Made by a program: the position numbers and the translations under genes. Of a stretch of DNA of 64,000 nt, positions 22,308 through 33,953 are shown piece after piece. The notes under the pieces were generated by a model. That model was not told the origin of the DNA, did no database searches, and worked only from the letters and a program-made list of their open reading frames with translations. How positions within the stretch are numbered: the stretch's first letter is position 1; each line of letters opens with the position of its first letter. This DNA comes from Girardinichthys multiradiatus (taxonomy: Eukaryota > Chordata > Actinopteri > Cyprinodontiformes > Goodeidae), in assembly GCF_021462225.1 (NCBI RefSeq), contig NC_061806.1:23642144-23706143 (forward strand). The letters run 5' to 3'.

Positions 22308-23358
22308 TACCAGAAGCAGTGGTGGATATGGCATTGATGGAAAAGAAAAAGGATACGAAATGTAGATTAGATTCAAGTATAATACAGGAATATATAAACA
22401 ATTATTATCATTATGTCCAGATTTACACAGACGCATCAAAAACAGATGAAAAAATAGGAGTAGCATTTGTAAACCAGAATTTAAAATAAAAGTAGGAAAA
22501 AGAATTACAGATGGATTATCAGTATATTCAAGAGAATTATTAGCCATATTGCTAGCAGTGCAGTGGGTGGAGGATATAAAACCATTAAAAACAATAAATT
22601 GTTCAGACTCAAGTTCAGCATTATTAAGTTTAAAACATAATCATTCAGAGGGTAGACCAGACATTTTGTTGGAAATAAAACATACTTTATTTAGAATACA
22701 AAGGATGGGTTTAATATTAGTGTTTTTATGGGTACCAGCACATGTAGGAGTTGGAGGGAATGAGATGGCGGACAGGATAGCAAAGAAGGCAACACAAAAC
22801 AACATTAGCTTTATAATAAATATTAGTAGGTCAGAGGCAAGAAATATAATTAAACAGAGAATCAGGAAAGAGTGGCAAAAAAGGTGGGATGAAGAAAAGA
22901 AAGGAAGATGGTTTTACAGAATCAACAAGATAGTAGGAGAAGTAAGAACTGGAAGAAGGAGTAGAAAAGAGGAAAGGTTAATTACAAGATTAAGATTTGG
23001 ACATACATGACTTAATTCTACATTGTTCAAGATAAAGAAACATAATACAGAAAAATGTGATCATTGTGGAGAGGAGGAAACAATAGAACATGTAATATTG
23101 AAGTGTCAGAAATATGAACAAGAAAGATCAATTTTAAGGAGAGAATTTGTAGGTATTGCAAAGAAGTTTAGGTAGCAAACATATTCAAATTAGAATTAGA
23201 TTTTTCAAAAAAACTAAATCAATAAATAGAATTTGATTGTTGTAATAGTAAATAAGATTTAAAACCATGAAGAACCACACTCCATACCAGTCGATGGCGG
23301 TAATGCACATCATAACGTTATTTGCCAACTGCCAAAAATAATACAAGAAGAAGAAGAA
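22308..23358 (+). mobile_element. 5'-truncated LINE with RNase H domain (I/Nimb-like)
   Basis: Flanked by a perfect 12-bp target duplication GACTCCATGGAA (22296-22307 and 23359-23370), so the ends are exact. Encodes an RNase H domain: YTDAS (22424-22438, first Asp), SRELLAILLAVQW (Glu), NCSDSSSALLSL (second Asp), FLWVPAHVGVGGNEMAD (His/Asp). After it comes a zinc-knuckle-like C-D-H-C...H-V-I-L-K-C (about 23053-23106). Ends in (AAG)n. Frames shift near 22487 and a stop lies near 23008. I/Nimb-type assignment rests on the RNase H plus tail zinc motif. Confidence 0.85.
22549..23010 (+). pseudogene. LINE RNase H fragment
   Basis: Open 153-codon piece of the LINE above, covering the RNase H second half and the linker. 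It is interrupted by TGA just before the C-terminal zinc motif, which continues in the same frame to about 23173. Confidence 0.8.
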
Positions 23359-23473
23359 GACTCCATGGAAACGGCCGATTGGCGTGTAACCTGCTAGCTA
23401 GTTAGCTAGCAAGGAGCGAGTGGACGTCGCTTTGTACAGAATATTTTGTTTTATTCGTCGACTGTCTGTGAAG
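23359..23473 (+). promoter_or_regulatory. CIBAR1: proximal promoter and 5' UTR of CIBAR1
   Basis: Directly before the ATG: GACTCCATGGAAAC (23359-23372), 11 of 14 matching the RFX X-box pattern GTNRCCATRGYAAC; an inverted CCAAT box (ATTGG, 23378-23382); a near-palindromic GCTAGC cluster (23393-23411); and GACGTC (23423-23428). X-boxes drive many ciliary genes, which fits the protein. Start-site position is not visible. Confidence 0.5.
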
Positions 23474-23502
23474 ATGATTCGTACGCTTGATGCGAGAGCC
23501 AG
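23474..23502 (+). CDS. CIBAR1: CIBAR1 exon 1 (coding)
   Basis: ATG to AG with donor GTAAAA; residues 1-9 plus two bases of codon 10 (MIRTLDARA-R). Confidence 0.9.
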
Positions 23503-26500
23503 GTAAAACCAATGTAAACAGCCGAAAGACATTCTAAGTAATTTAGAACGAAACCAATTATTTAGTTAACAAAATGAAGCTCAAAACCAGTGGCGAGATC
23601 GTTTAATATTTAAGCTAGCTGTTAATATTTATTGATTTTGTCAAACGTTTTAATGCTGTAATGAAGTACACACGCAAGGCGATACTGCCTGTGTGTCTAA
23701 GTGAGTCTATTGATAGCTTATGCCTTCTCTAAGAATCTGGAAATACACAACATCCTTTCCTCAAAATGTTTAGGCTGCCAAAGAGGTTATTTACGGTTCA
23801 AATGAAATACCTTAAACCTGATTGGCTTGACATTTAGTCTTATGCAATACCTTGCAAAAGTATTTATGGCTCTTAAACGGTTTTCACATTTTTTTTAATT
23901 GTCAATGGAAAACGTGGAATGAAAATGTTTCATGTTTTTTTTATTTTTTTATTTTTATAAACTAAATCTGAAAAGTGTGGCGTATAGATGTATTGGACTT
24001 CCCTGAGGCAGTCACTTTGTATTGAATCACCTCTCCCTGCGATTTTTGTGGTATTTATCAATCACCTTTGCACATCTTGAAAGGGCTTGGACTACAGCTG
24101 AACCTAAGTCAGACTGGATAGGGTCTAAAAACATTACCTTAATTCTTGCCACACACTCTCAATTTGATTTATCTCTAGACTTTGGACTTGTTGTCCTACT
24201 GAAAGGTGGAGTTTTTTTGTGATCTCTAGGTTTTCCCCCAGGATTTTCCTGTATTTAGCCCAATCCATCTTTCTATAAACTCTGACCAGTTTCGCTATCC
24301 CCGTGGAACAAAAGCGTGCCCACAGCAAGATGCAGCCACCACCTTGTTTCACCTCTGGATGATGTGCTCAGGGTGATATGCTGTGTTAGTAGTCTTCCAC
24401 AATTTTTGTTTTGCTTACTGGCCAAACTTTCAATTTTGGCCTTATCTGACATCTTCCAAATGTTTGCTTTGCTTTATATGATTTTGGGCAAATTTAAACA
24501 GGCTTCTTAAGGATTTTTTCAGCAATCTCTTTCTTCTTGTTCATCCAAAAAGGGCAGATTTGTGCATGAATAATAGTAGTCCTGTCAACATTTTCTCCAA
24601 TTAAGAAGCTGGTCTTGCTTCTTTGTTCAATGTTATTAGTTTAATTGAATGGCCATGTCTTGTTAGGTTGGCATTTGTGCCAAGTGTCATAATTTCCATT
24701 TCCGATTATTTTCGATTATTATTAACAGTATTCGAGGTGATGTTCAAAAGTTAGTATATAGTTTTATAACCTAACATTGCTCTAAACATCTCCACCACTC
24801 TATCCCTGACCAGTCTTGTCCGTTTCTTGGTCTTTATGATGCTGTTTGTTCACTAATGTTCTCTAACAAAAAAAAAGTCACAAATGTAATTGTGTGAGCT
24901 ATGTTTTAATTGATTATTGCACTTAATTCATTCTTTCTTTGAAGAGATAACCAGACAAGGAAGATCCAGGAGAACATCACTAATGTAGAGAAACACTTTG
25001 GAGATATGTGCCAACTGTTTGCAGCCTACGCCCGCAAAACAGCAAGGCTGCGGGACAAAGCAGACCTTCTGGTCCGGGAAATTGGCTTATATGCTGACAC
25101 GGAGACGCCAGACCTAAAGAGGGGGATGAAGCAGTTTGCGGAGCACCTTGCCAAGATTCAAGACTACCGCCAAGCTGAGGTGAACTTTCACAATTACATT
25201 TAATGATTCGAAAATACTCACAGTCTTAAATAACATGTCGGACCGAATCTAACATGTCGTCTTACCCTACAGGTGGAAAGACTTGAAGCCAGAGTCATAG
25301 AGCCATTGAAAAGCTACGGAGCTGTGGTGAAACGTAAAAGGGTAAAGGTTATCAAAAACCCACTTAGGGTTGATCTGAGCGCTGCTTACAGCTGAACTGA
25401 ACAACACAGCTTCACAATGAATATGTGTTGCAGTTATTTAAAAACACAGCCCCTGGAGGCTGTTGTACAGCCAACTACAGTTTCTGCCAACACCCTTGCA
25501 TGACTGCAAGAGGGCAGTATTTTTTTCAATGAAAATGTCACACAAACACTTGAGGCACATTCAAAAGTCAGCACCTGGCCTGCTTAATACTGAAAATTGA
25601 AAACAGGATTATTTGATGCTCTTATTGTATGATATCTAAGCTTTCCAAATGAGATATCTGCATTGCTTTAGGTACTTTTATCTTTGAAATCCTGCCTAAT
25701 GACCCTAAAACTATACACAGGCATGGACGATGGATGTGTGATTGGATACTTAAGAACTGTTGGTGCTGTCTTGTTTTACTTGTATACTTCTAGAAGGAAT
25801 CACATTTTGCTGCAAACTATATTTATGGCTCGTCTGCTGCAACTTTTTCTGGCATTTTATAAAAAGAAAGTGTAAACCGTGGTAGCACATTATACCTTGA
25901 TAGCTGCCCCATGCCAGTGGCAATCTCACTAGGTTAACCAACCTCATGAAGGTTGCACTTGTGCTCAGACTCACCTCATCAGTTAAGAGTTGTATCTGAT
26001 TGAAATCATGAAAGAATTGTGACACATATCTAAATGTATTGTGTTTATGCAGGAGGATCTGAAGGCAACACAGAGTGCCAGAGAAAGAGAAGCCAAACAG
26101 ATGGCTCAGCTCGAGAAGACCAGACTGAGAAACCCTTCAGACAGACAAATCATTGTATCCTTGCTTTGTTTCTCTTTGGTTCATAACCAACAACACAAGG
26201 AATATTCACACTGAATATATTTCTTTAGCATTCGCCTACTCATATTTTTGTGTTTCCTTGACATAACTTCCAGTCTCAGGTGTGGCCCCGTGTGATCTGT
26301 GCACCTCATTGCTTTCCTCTGTTTCTTACAAAGTTTAAACTTTGTTCCACTCCTATGGAAGAATATCTATAATGTTGGCTTACTTAAGAATTTAACATAA
26401 GTTTATTGTCTTTTTGTACTTAGTATATACATTTTCTTGCCACCAGGCTGAAAGTGAGCTTCAGCGAGCCACCATGGATGCCACACGGACCACCAAGCAG

Positions 26501-29500
26501 CTGGAGGAGACCATAGACGAGTTTGAGCGGCAGAAGATCCAGGACATAAAGGTCCGCTACCCTGAGGTTCTTCCTGATTGTCGTTCAAGTTATTTTATTT
26601 CTCTCAAAGCGTCAGGGAACAGTACATTAAAACCAGACAACAATGACTTGGATGGCCTCTGAAGTCTGCTCGCACATGGGCCTCCATTGCTCTGTTTTGT
26701 GACGGTCAACACACCGCTCAGGCTCACTCCCACTTTTGCTTATAATCTTATCGGTGTCGTCTTCTCTTGCAGAAAGTCTTTGGTGAATTTGTGACAGTGG
26801 AAATGTCTTTCCATGCCAAGGCTTTGGAGATCTACACTTCGGCATTCCAAAGTATTCAAAGTGTGAATGAGGAAGCAGACCTGGAGGTATGAGGACACCC
26901 ATCAAGCGTTTACCTACTCTCACTGGCTTTTAATGATGCATTTGAACCATTTTTTAAGGATGGTATACATTTACAACAAGCAAATTCAATTGATATTAAA
27001 AATAATAGTTGGATGCCCAAGTTTGAATTTATTGTGGATTGTTTTTTAACCCACGCAGAGATAAACTCACAGGCTTGAAAATATACAGGTCCTTCTCAAA
27101 ATATTAGCATATTGTGATAAAGTTCATTATTTTCCATAATGTCATGATGAAAATTTAACATTCATATATTTTAGATTCATTGCACACTAACTGAAATATT
27201 TCAGGTCTTTTATTGTCTTAATACAGATGATTTTGGCATACAGCTCATGAAAACCCAAAATTCCTATCTCACAAAATTAGCATATCATTAAAAGGGTCTC
27301 TAAACGAGCTATGAACCTAATCATCTGAATCAACAAGTTAACTCTAAACACCTGCAAAAGATTCCTGATGCCTTTAAAACTCCCAGCCTGGCTCATCACT
27401 CAAAACCCCAATCATGGGTAAGACTGCCGACCTGACTGCTGTCCAGAAGGCCACTATTGACACCCTCAAGCAAGAGGGTAAGACACAGAAACAAATTTCT
27501 GAACGAATAGGCTGTTCCCAGAGTGCTGTATCAAGGCACCTCAGTGGGAAGTCTGTGGGAAGGAAAAAGTGTGGCAGAAAACGCTGCACAACTGAGAAGA
27601 GGTGACCGGACCCTGAGGAAGATTGTGGAGAAGGGCCGATTCCAGACCTTGGGGGACCTGCGGAAGCAGTGGACTGAGTCTGGAGTAGAAACATCCAGAG
27701 CCACCGTGCACAGGCGTGTGCAGGAAATGGGCTACAGGTGCCGCATTCCCCAGACCTGGGCTACAGAGAAGCAGCACTGGACTGTTGCTCAGTGGTCCAA
27801 AGTACTTTTTTTGGATGAAAGCAAATTCTGCATGTTATTCGGAAATCAAGGTGCCAGAGTCTGGAGGAAGACTGGGGAGAAGGAAATGCCAAAATACCAG
27901 AAGTCCAGTGTCAAGTACCCACAGTCAGTGATGGTCTGGGGTGCCGTGTCAGCTGCTGGTGTTGGTCCACTGTGTTTTATCAAGGGCAGGGTCAATGCAG
28001 CTAGCTATCAGGAGATTATGGAGCACTTCATGCTTCCATCTGCTGAAAAGCTTTGTGGAGATGAAGATTTCATTTTTCAGCACGACCTGGCACCTGCTCA
28101 CAGTGCCAAAACCACTGGTAAATGGTTTACTGACCATGGTATCACTGTGCTCAATTGGCCTGGCAACTCTCCTGACCTGAACCCCATAGAGAATCTGTGG
28201 GATATTGTGAAGAGAACGTTGAGAGACTCAAGACCCAACACTCTGGATGAGCTAAAGGCCGCTATCGAAGCATCCTGGGCCTCCATAAGACCTCAGCAGT
28301 GCCACAGGCTGATTGCCTCCATGCCACGCCGCATTGAAGCAGTCATTTCTGCAAAAGGATTCCCGACCAAGTATTGAGTGCATAACTGTACATGATTATT
28401 TGAAGGTTGACGTTTTTTGTATTAAAAACACTTTTCTTTTATTGGTCGGATGAAATATGCTAATTTTGTGAGATATGAATTTTGGGTTTTCATGAGCTGT
28501 ATGCCACAATCATCCATATTAAGACAATAAAAGACCTGAAATATTTCAGTTAGTGTGCAATGAATCTAAAATATATGAATGTTAAATTTTCATCATGACA
28601 TTATGGAAAATAATGAACTTTATCACAATATGCTAATATTTTGAGAAGGACCTGTACATATATTCCCACCAATATTCGGTTAAATCCTGTTTAGCAAGTT
28701 GCGGAGAAATGACCAACATGTTTCTGGCATGGTTCTTGGCTTTATATTTAACTTCTCTTCTTATGACAAATGATAGAGCTTATTAGTTGTTTTCCTGCGA
28801 CAGAGAAGGTTTTAAGCGGTGGTTTATGCTAGACTACTTTATCTATTCTAAAACCAGTTTTAAGTGTGTTTGGGATCACTGTCCTTTTGAAACAGCCAAT
28901 TTTGTCCAAGTTTTAACTGTTTAGCCGTTAGGGGGGTAAGAAGAATCGGAAGAAGTCATCCACTGCTGCACCACTCAGACCACCAGAAAAACTGCCCCTT
29001 AGCATGATGCTACTACCAGCATATTTGATAGTGAACACAATGCTCTTAGGTTTGACTTCTCTGAAATGTATTTTTGTCATTGAGGCTAAACCACTCAGTC
29101 TCCATCGACTCTGATCATAAAATGTTTTTTCAGAAGACACTTGGACTGTCTGTGTGGGTAGCTGCTAATTTAGGTCGAGCTTCAAGGGTTTGATTTTGGA
29201 GCACATCCCTCCCTCTTGGTTGGCATCCTCTTAGTTATGCTGAAATGAAACTCACTTCGTTGTAGATAGTGACACGGTGTACCAGCAGCATCCAGTCTAT
29301 CTAGCTTGAGTTCTGGTGGTTCCTTGGTTGTTTTTGAATATTCTAACCAAATTCATTTCATCTGAGCGTGACAGTTTGGGTCAGTTAAGAAGAACTTTAA
29401 TAAAATTAGGTGTTCCAACCAGAGAATGAATCCAAACTAGTTTTGGAATGGATTAGGCAGGCTAACATTAGGCTTCTGGAATATTCCTAACCGTATTGAC

Positions 29501-32500
29501 AAGTCACAGACTTTTCATAAATGTCATGTCTGTGTCAGGAAACCAACCAGTTTATATAAGTTCTACCATTTGTGATTAGAACAGTTGTCAAAAACATTGA
29601 TGGCTCCAAAATCTGGCGTCTTTGCATCTTGCTAAAGGAGATTCAACCATATTAGACAGGGTATATACAGTAATATTCAATAAATTAGAACTTTATTACT
29701 AAATTCATTTATTTCAGTAACTCCATTCACATTTTCTAGATTAATTACACACAGGCAGATATTTTCAAGGCTTTATTTCATTTACAGCTGATAAAAACAC
29801 ATTTAAGATTAGAATATTACAGCAGACCAATAAAAAACCTTTTCTAATACAGACATTTAGGCTTATTGAAACGTATGTTTAACACCTGCTTAAAGTATTT
29901 TTAATCTGACTTTTAATCTAATTTATTGACCGTCTATATTTGAGCCTATATTTATTGTTTTGAAAATCTACAATAAATTCAAACTTGTGCATTCAGTTCT
30001 AGTTCTTAAATGTCATTAAATTTGTATATTGCATTATCGTTACTTAAAAGGATGGTTCAAGTGCATCATAAATTTAAATCGGTGTTACATTCATTGCAAT
30101 GATAAGTGGATGTAAAGCTCACCATATCAGGCCTTCTCAGTTAATAATGCAGACTTTTCTATCTGACACATATTGACCCAGTCAAAAGGGCCTCGGCATG
30201 CCTGTTATTAACCTTTGACCTAACTGCGTGTGGACATCTCGGAGCACACGTGTCAACACCTGGCACTGAAATGCATCCCCATGTTCATCTCCTGTGAAAT
30301 GATTGTGGTCAGATCTCAATTAAAGAGAAGCATCAAATAATTGATTGCACATCTTATTACAGTCACCTGGTCACTTTTACTGACTACAGAGGTACATAAT
30401 GAGGCTTTTAAGCTGTCCGCGGTTTTAATTGTTAATCAATATCTGGTAAAAGGCTGTAACACAACAGCTCAGTTGCTCCTGTAAAATAATCCTAGACTAT
30501 GAGCTTTCTGTAATGCACAACAAACATTTCCCACCTGTTCGGCCACGCAACGTTAACCTCTATGCAGTTTTAAAAGACCAGCACCAAGAAGAAAAAAATG
30601 TGTCCAGTTGTTTGGTCCTACTCTCCCAGCTACTTTGCTCCATCACTGCAGACATGAGCATTAAAGAAGAGCAGAGAGCTTTGGGGTGTTGATATATTTA
30701 ATAAGTTTGAGGCATGCTTACATTCACACTGTTTTAGGTTTATGACATGAGGTCACATATGAAGAATTTGATTAATATGTCTCCTTGATGAATTTACTTA
30801 AATTTTAACGCTCTCCATATGATTGGTTATTGCATGTTCAGTCTGAGCAGATGCTGACAGAACAGTTTTCCTCTGTACCTAATTATTAGACTTTACTTTT
30901 TTACCAAATACTAATCCAGTTTCATGTACACCATCTGGTCTTTCTTTAAAAAAGCTGAGGGTTTTGTTTAATGTCCCCTCATATCATACTCCACACTCTG
31001 TAGCTTAACTTTGAAGTAAACCGTGGTAAATACTGCACAATTCGGTCAGTCATGCCTGCCTTTTCTCCTCTGTTTACCATCTGTGAAGAGGTTCTCTCTG
31101 CTATTTTAGGAGAAAAATGGAAAACAAAAGATCAATGATTCTCATTGAGCAAAGTTCCTCCTGCGAATGCCCTTGCACTGTTTCCCTCCACCCATCGCCA
31201 GCCAGTCTGTGTGTTTTTGCACTGAATCATCTGCCCTCCATTCATATTGAAACAAAACTCTTTACTGAGATGGGGCTGGTTTTCAGTGACTCATTGTGCA
31301 AAACATGGGAGATTGAATCATCTGAAACAAGCACAATGACAGGCATGAAGACCATCCTGAACTGGAGTCTTTGGTGTGGTTGAAATCACAGCTCACTCTC
31401 ATACTGATGACCTTTGAACGGCTTTCGTTATTTAAGCACACTAACAAGCCATATGTAGATTTGTTGATATTTTTCTGTATTGTACAGTTGTTTTTAGGTG
31501 TGCATGCCTTGCTATAAAATTCCCACGATATTGTGTAACTCTTTTGATGTAGCTCCCCTTACTGTATGTTTTGGCAGGTGTTCAGGAGTTCTTTGCACCC
31601 CCCTGACTTCCAGTCCCGCTTAGACATAGTGCGAGCCAATTCCAAGACGTCCCTCGACCGGACCGGGTCCTTCTTGAGTACATCAGGGACCTTACAGGTA
31701 AGATAAGCACACACACCTGAAAGTATTTCCCTAAAACTTCCCTCTGTCACGGCTTGCTCATAATCGTTTATCTTTCATGTTTACTGTTGTGAAAGTTTCA
31801 TTGTTGCATTAAAAAAAAAAACATTCTTGGTGTTTATCCCATTCGTTTTCTCCAATATTAACAGTTTATGCAGCATCTGAAGAGCAGCACTGTTCACTGT
31901 TGTGGGCAGCTAATGCTAACTAGATTTACTAGTGCCTTGCAAAACTATACATACTCCCTAAACATGTTGTAAAATTACAACCAGAATATTCAATGAATTT
32001 TGTAGGCATTTAATGTGATAGACCAAGAAAAAGTAGTGCATAATTATAAAGTAAAAGGAAATGTATATTTAGATTTAATTTGTTAGTTGCAAAAAAGAAA
32101 TTAAACAAGGTGGTCTGCATTGGTATTCAACCCCCTTTACTCTGATGCAGCAAGCAGGTCAAGAAAAAAGTTGTGGAGAAGTTTAAAACGGGTTGGTTCT
32201 AAAATCATATTCCAAGCTTTGAACATCTGACAGAGCACTGTTAACTCTTTCATCTGAAAATAGGGATATTATGTTGCAACTGCAAACCTACCAAAATGGG
32301 ACTGTCCATCTAAACCGACAGACTGGGAAAGAAGAGCAAAAAGGAGAGAAGTAGCTAGGAGGCTCCGTGTAACTCAGGGAGAACTGCAGAGATCCACGTC
32401 TCAGGTGAGAGAATCTATAGAGTAGACAGTTATTAGTCATGCACTCCACAAATGGATCCTTTGTGGAAGAGTGGCATAAAGATAGCTATTATTAAAAGAA

Positions 32501-33682
32501 AGACTTAAGCAAACCAGCTTTCACCAGCTTTGCCACATGGCGTTGAGTGGCAAAACAAACATGTGGAAGAAGGTGCTCTGGTTTGATAAGACACTGCACA
32601 TCAGCACTCCCCATTTTGAAACATGGCAATTTCACCATCATGCTGTGGGGAAGCCTTTCTTCAGCAGGGACAGGGAAACTGGCCAGATTTGACGGGAACG
32701 TAAATGGAGCTAAATACAGGGCAATCATGAAAGAAACTCCATTTGAGGCTATAGAAGACTTTGAAAGTCTTGAAAATTGATGTTTAGAGATATTTTCCAT
32801 CCAATCTGACTGAGCTTGAGCTATTTTACAGAGGAAAATAGGAACATCTGCCAAACGTGCAGAGACATACCCCAAAGGACTTGTAGGTATAATTGCAGCA
32901 AAATATGTTCTATTAAGTATTGCCTAAGAGGGAGCTGAATTTTGAGATTTATGTTTAAAAAAAAACATTTATCATTTTTCTTCCACTCCACAACTATGCT
33001 GAACTTTGTGTTGGTCTATTACATAAAATCCAAATAAAATACGTTGACGTTTGTGGTTATAATGTGAAAATTGTGACAAAGTTTAAGCATGAATTCAGCT
33101 GCAAAGCAGTGTATCTGAGGGTTGGTGTTTGGAAGGCTACAGAAGCTGTAAAAATGGTTGCATACTTGTTGCTCAGATATTTTATCTGTTAACCTCCAAT
33201 CTGATGTTCAGATTGGAGGTTGCAGAGACACATTGCAACACACGACTGTCACACCAGCATGCCTCAAACATGTCATACCCCTCCCCTATGATTAGATTTG
33301 AATTTACCAGGGAGCAGTCACTCCTACTTTAAAAGATGCAGCCTGACTGTGAGAAATGTGGGTTGCAGAACCGGCTTACGTGACGGATGAAGCTTGAAAC
33401 AACAAACTAAAAATAAAACTTTTATTTATGATCTGATTTCAGGGTGTGCTCACTTGGCTAAATAGCCAAACTAGTTCAATGAAAATGCTCTGAATTCAAC
33501 CAAAGCACGAAGTGTGCCTGCAAAGTGTTTTAGTTACGCAGTGACTTAATTTGTTGTCACAGCAACAAAGAGCTTGCAGCCGCCAGACAAGAAGAGAGGA
33601 GGAGGATCAGGACGAGGATGAAGATGAATCTGAGGAGGAGGGCGATGAGGATGAAGAGGAGGAATCAGACGATGAACATTAA
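23474..33682 (+). CDS. CIBAR1: CIBAR1 (FAM92A): CBY1-interacting BAR-domain protein 1, eight exons
   Basis: A curved, membrane-binding BAR-domain protein that works with Chibby (CBY1) at the base of cilia and promotes cilium formation; mitochondrial roles are also reported for the mammalian protein. Exons 23474-23502, 24945-25179, 25273-25341, 26053-26154, 26447-26551, 26773-26886, 31578-31697 and 33563-33682 join to 297 codons (human is close to 290). Intron 1 is phase 2, all others phase 0. Family marks: ENITNVEKHFG, AAYARKTARLRDKADLLV, KIQDYRQAEVERLEA, LRNPSDRQ, LEETIDEFERQKIQDIK, VEMSFHAKALEIYTSAFQ, SRLDIVRANSK, then a strongly acidic tail rich in E and D. The LDIVRANSK tail fits CIBAR1 better than CIBAR2. 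About two residues seem missing at the exon 4/5 junction compared with mammals. No frameshift or stop. Confidence 0.96.
23845..24890 (-). mobile_element. Tc1-type relic in CIBAR1 intron 1
   Basis: Minus-strand Tc1. CCTTGCAAAAGTATTTATGG tip at the left, then on the reverse strand a short frame with AKLVRVYRKMDWAKYRKILG and IESVW (24134-24352), matching the region between the second and third catalytic residues. Decayed. Confidence 0.75.
24945..25179 (+). CDS. CIBAR1: CIBAR1 exon 2
   Basis: Acceptor TTTGAAG, donor GTGAAC. Completes Arg10 and runs to Glu88; contains the start of the BAR helix bundle (KTARLRDKADLLV). Confidence 0.95.
25273..25341 (+). CDS. CIBAR1: CIBAR1 exon 3
   Basis: Acceptor CCCTACAG, donor GTAAAG; 23 codons, VERLEARVIEPLKSYG onward, part of BAR helix 2. 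Confidence 0.95.
26053..26154 (+). CDS. CIBAR1: CIBAR1 exon 4
   Basis: Acceptor TTATGCAG; 34 codons, EDLKATQSARE to RQII. Its donor is GTATCCTT, the U12-type (minor spliceosome) 5' splice-site sequence, unlike the other introns. Confidence 0.93.
26447..26551 (+). CDS. CIBAR1: CIBAR1 exon 5
   Basis: Acceptor GCCACCAG, donor GTCCGC; 35 codons, AESELQRATMDATRTTKQLE onward. An acceptor three bases upstream (ending AC at 26443) would add one Gln and restore QAESELQ, closer to mammals. Confidence 0.9.
26773..26886 (+). CDS. CIBAR1: CIBAR1 exon 6
   Basis: Acceptor TCTTGCAG, donor GTATGA; 38 codons, KVFGEFVTVEMSFHAKALEI onward, last BAR helix. Confidence 0.95.
27086..28654 (+). mobile_element. near-complete Tc1-type transposon in CIBAR1 intron 6
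   Basis: Starts CAGGTCCTTCTCAAAA and ends in its reverse complement, with about 215-bp terminal inverted repeats and TA at both flanks (27084-27085, 28655-28656). It carries a full-length transposase gene with one frame break. A second, roughly 97-98% identical copy lies at 60691-62255, so the family was active recently. Same strand as the host gene. Confidence 0.95.
27414..28377 (+). pseudogene. Tc1 transposase, one frameshift
   Basis: Cut-and-paste DDE transposase. The N-terminal paired-like helix-turn-helix (MGKTADLTAVQKATI..., SERIGCSQSAVSRHL) reads from 27414. A one-base insertion in ACAACTGAGAAG (near 27595) shifts the frame, and the rest is open to 28377 and ends KGFPTKY. Catalytic residues: Asp in LFLDESKF, Asp in FQHDLAPAH, and Glu in NPIENLW, the last two 34 residues apart (DD34E). 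Without the extra base the length would be about 320 residues, normal for Tc1. Confidence 0.93.
28690..29640 (-). mobile_element. mariner/Tc1-like relic in CIBAR1 intron 6
   Basis: Minus strand; same family as 17891-18620 and 54890-55880. Shared words include GTGTTTGGGATCACTGTCCT, GCCCCTTAGCATGATGCTAC and GTCAGTTAAG-TTTAAT blocks. No reading frame is retained. Confidence 0.6.
29660..29890. mobile_element. short Tc1-type MITE or TIR remnant
   Basis: ACAGTAATATTCAATAAATTAGAA...TCTAGATTAATTACACACAG...ATATTACAGCAGACCAATAA is the terminal-repeat sequence of a Tc1 subfamily related to the one at 60588-60690. No interior. Confidence 0.6.
30100..30560. promoter_or_regulatory. candidate conserved element in CIBAR1 intron 6
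   Basis: Non-repetitive stretch with nuclear-receptor-like TTGACCTAACT, GTGTCAACACCTGGCA and AATTGTTAATCAATA words, in contrast to the repeat-filled flanks. No coding frame. Confidence 0.3.
30561..31577. other. rest of CIBAR1 intron 6
   Basis: No repeat or exon recognised. The open frame at 31117-31383 has no splice sites or family features. Confidence 0.4.
31578..31697 (+). CDS. CIBAR1: CIBAR1 exon 7
   Basis: Acceptor TTTTGGCAG, donor GTAAGA; 40 codons, VFRSSLHPPDFQSRLDIVRA onward, then a Ser/Thr-rich linker. Confidence 0.95.
31930..33115 (+). mobile_element. Tc1-type relic in CIBAR1 intron 7
   Basis: Tip TAGTGCCTTGCAAAACTATA at the left and the TTGTGTTGGTCTATTACATA tail at the right. Interior translation at 32650-32760 gives SSAGTGKLARFDG and NGAKYRAIM, between the first and second catalytic residues. 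Many stops. Confidence 0.8.
33191..33221. repeat. perfect hairpin, 14-bp stem, 3-nt loop
   Basis: Arm AACCTCCAATCTGA, loop TGT, exact reverse complement. Lies in CIBAR1 intron 7. Confidence 0.9.
33563..33682 (+). CDS. CIBAR1: CIBAR1 exon 8 (acidic tail and stop)
   Basis: Acceptor TTGTCACAG. 39 codons: a basic start (QQRACSRQTRR) and then almost only E and D, ending in ...SDDEH and TAA. Purine-rich GAG/GAT codons make it repeat-like, but the frame agrees with the acidic C-terminus of vertebrate CIBAR1. Confidence 0.9.
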   Translation, partial: QQRACSRQTRREEEDQDEDEDESEEEGDEDEEEESDDEH

Positions 33683-33939
33683 GCTGATTAAACTATTTGT
33701 GTTCGTCTGTTCAGGAAAAAAAAGAATAAAGAATACAGATTAACTGTTTACAAAGAGAAGCAGAGTCTGTGCCAAAAAGACTTTGCCCAGGTGGAGCGGT
33801 ATTGTATTTGTGATGTCATGTTTATGTTTTATTTGTATTTGAGCTAGCCATTTATTTGAGCTATATTTTTATATCTCACACACTCCCCAAATACGCATTG
33901 TATTTGTATGATTTGTCATACTCCAATGAAACAATATCT

Positions 33940-33953
33940 AATAAAAGAATAAA
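33940..33953 (+). terminator. CIBAR1: CIBAR1 polyadenylation signals
   Basis: Two overlapping-range AATAAA hexamers (33940-33945 and 33948-33953), about 260 bp after the stop, followed by a GT-rich stretch (GGTGTGCTCT). A further AATAAA lies just after the stop (near 33725) and could give a very short 3' UTR. Confidence 0.65.

Noticed and set aside
25684..25875. Alternative CIBAR1 exon in intron 3
   Set aside because: Open frame without matching acceptor/donor and not resembling the family.
33600..33680. GAG/GAT-rich stretch as a simple repeat
   Set aside because: It is the acidic C-terminal exon of CIBAR1, with correct acceptor, frame and stop.
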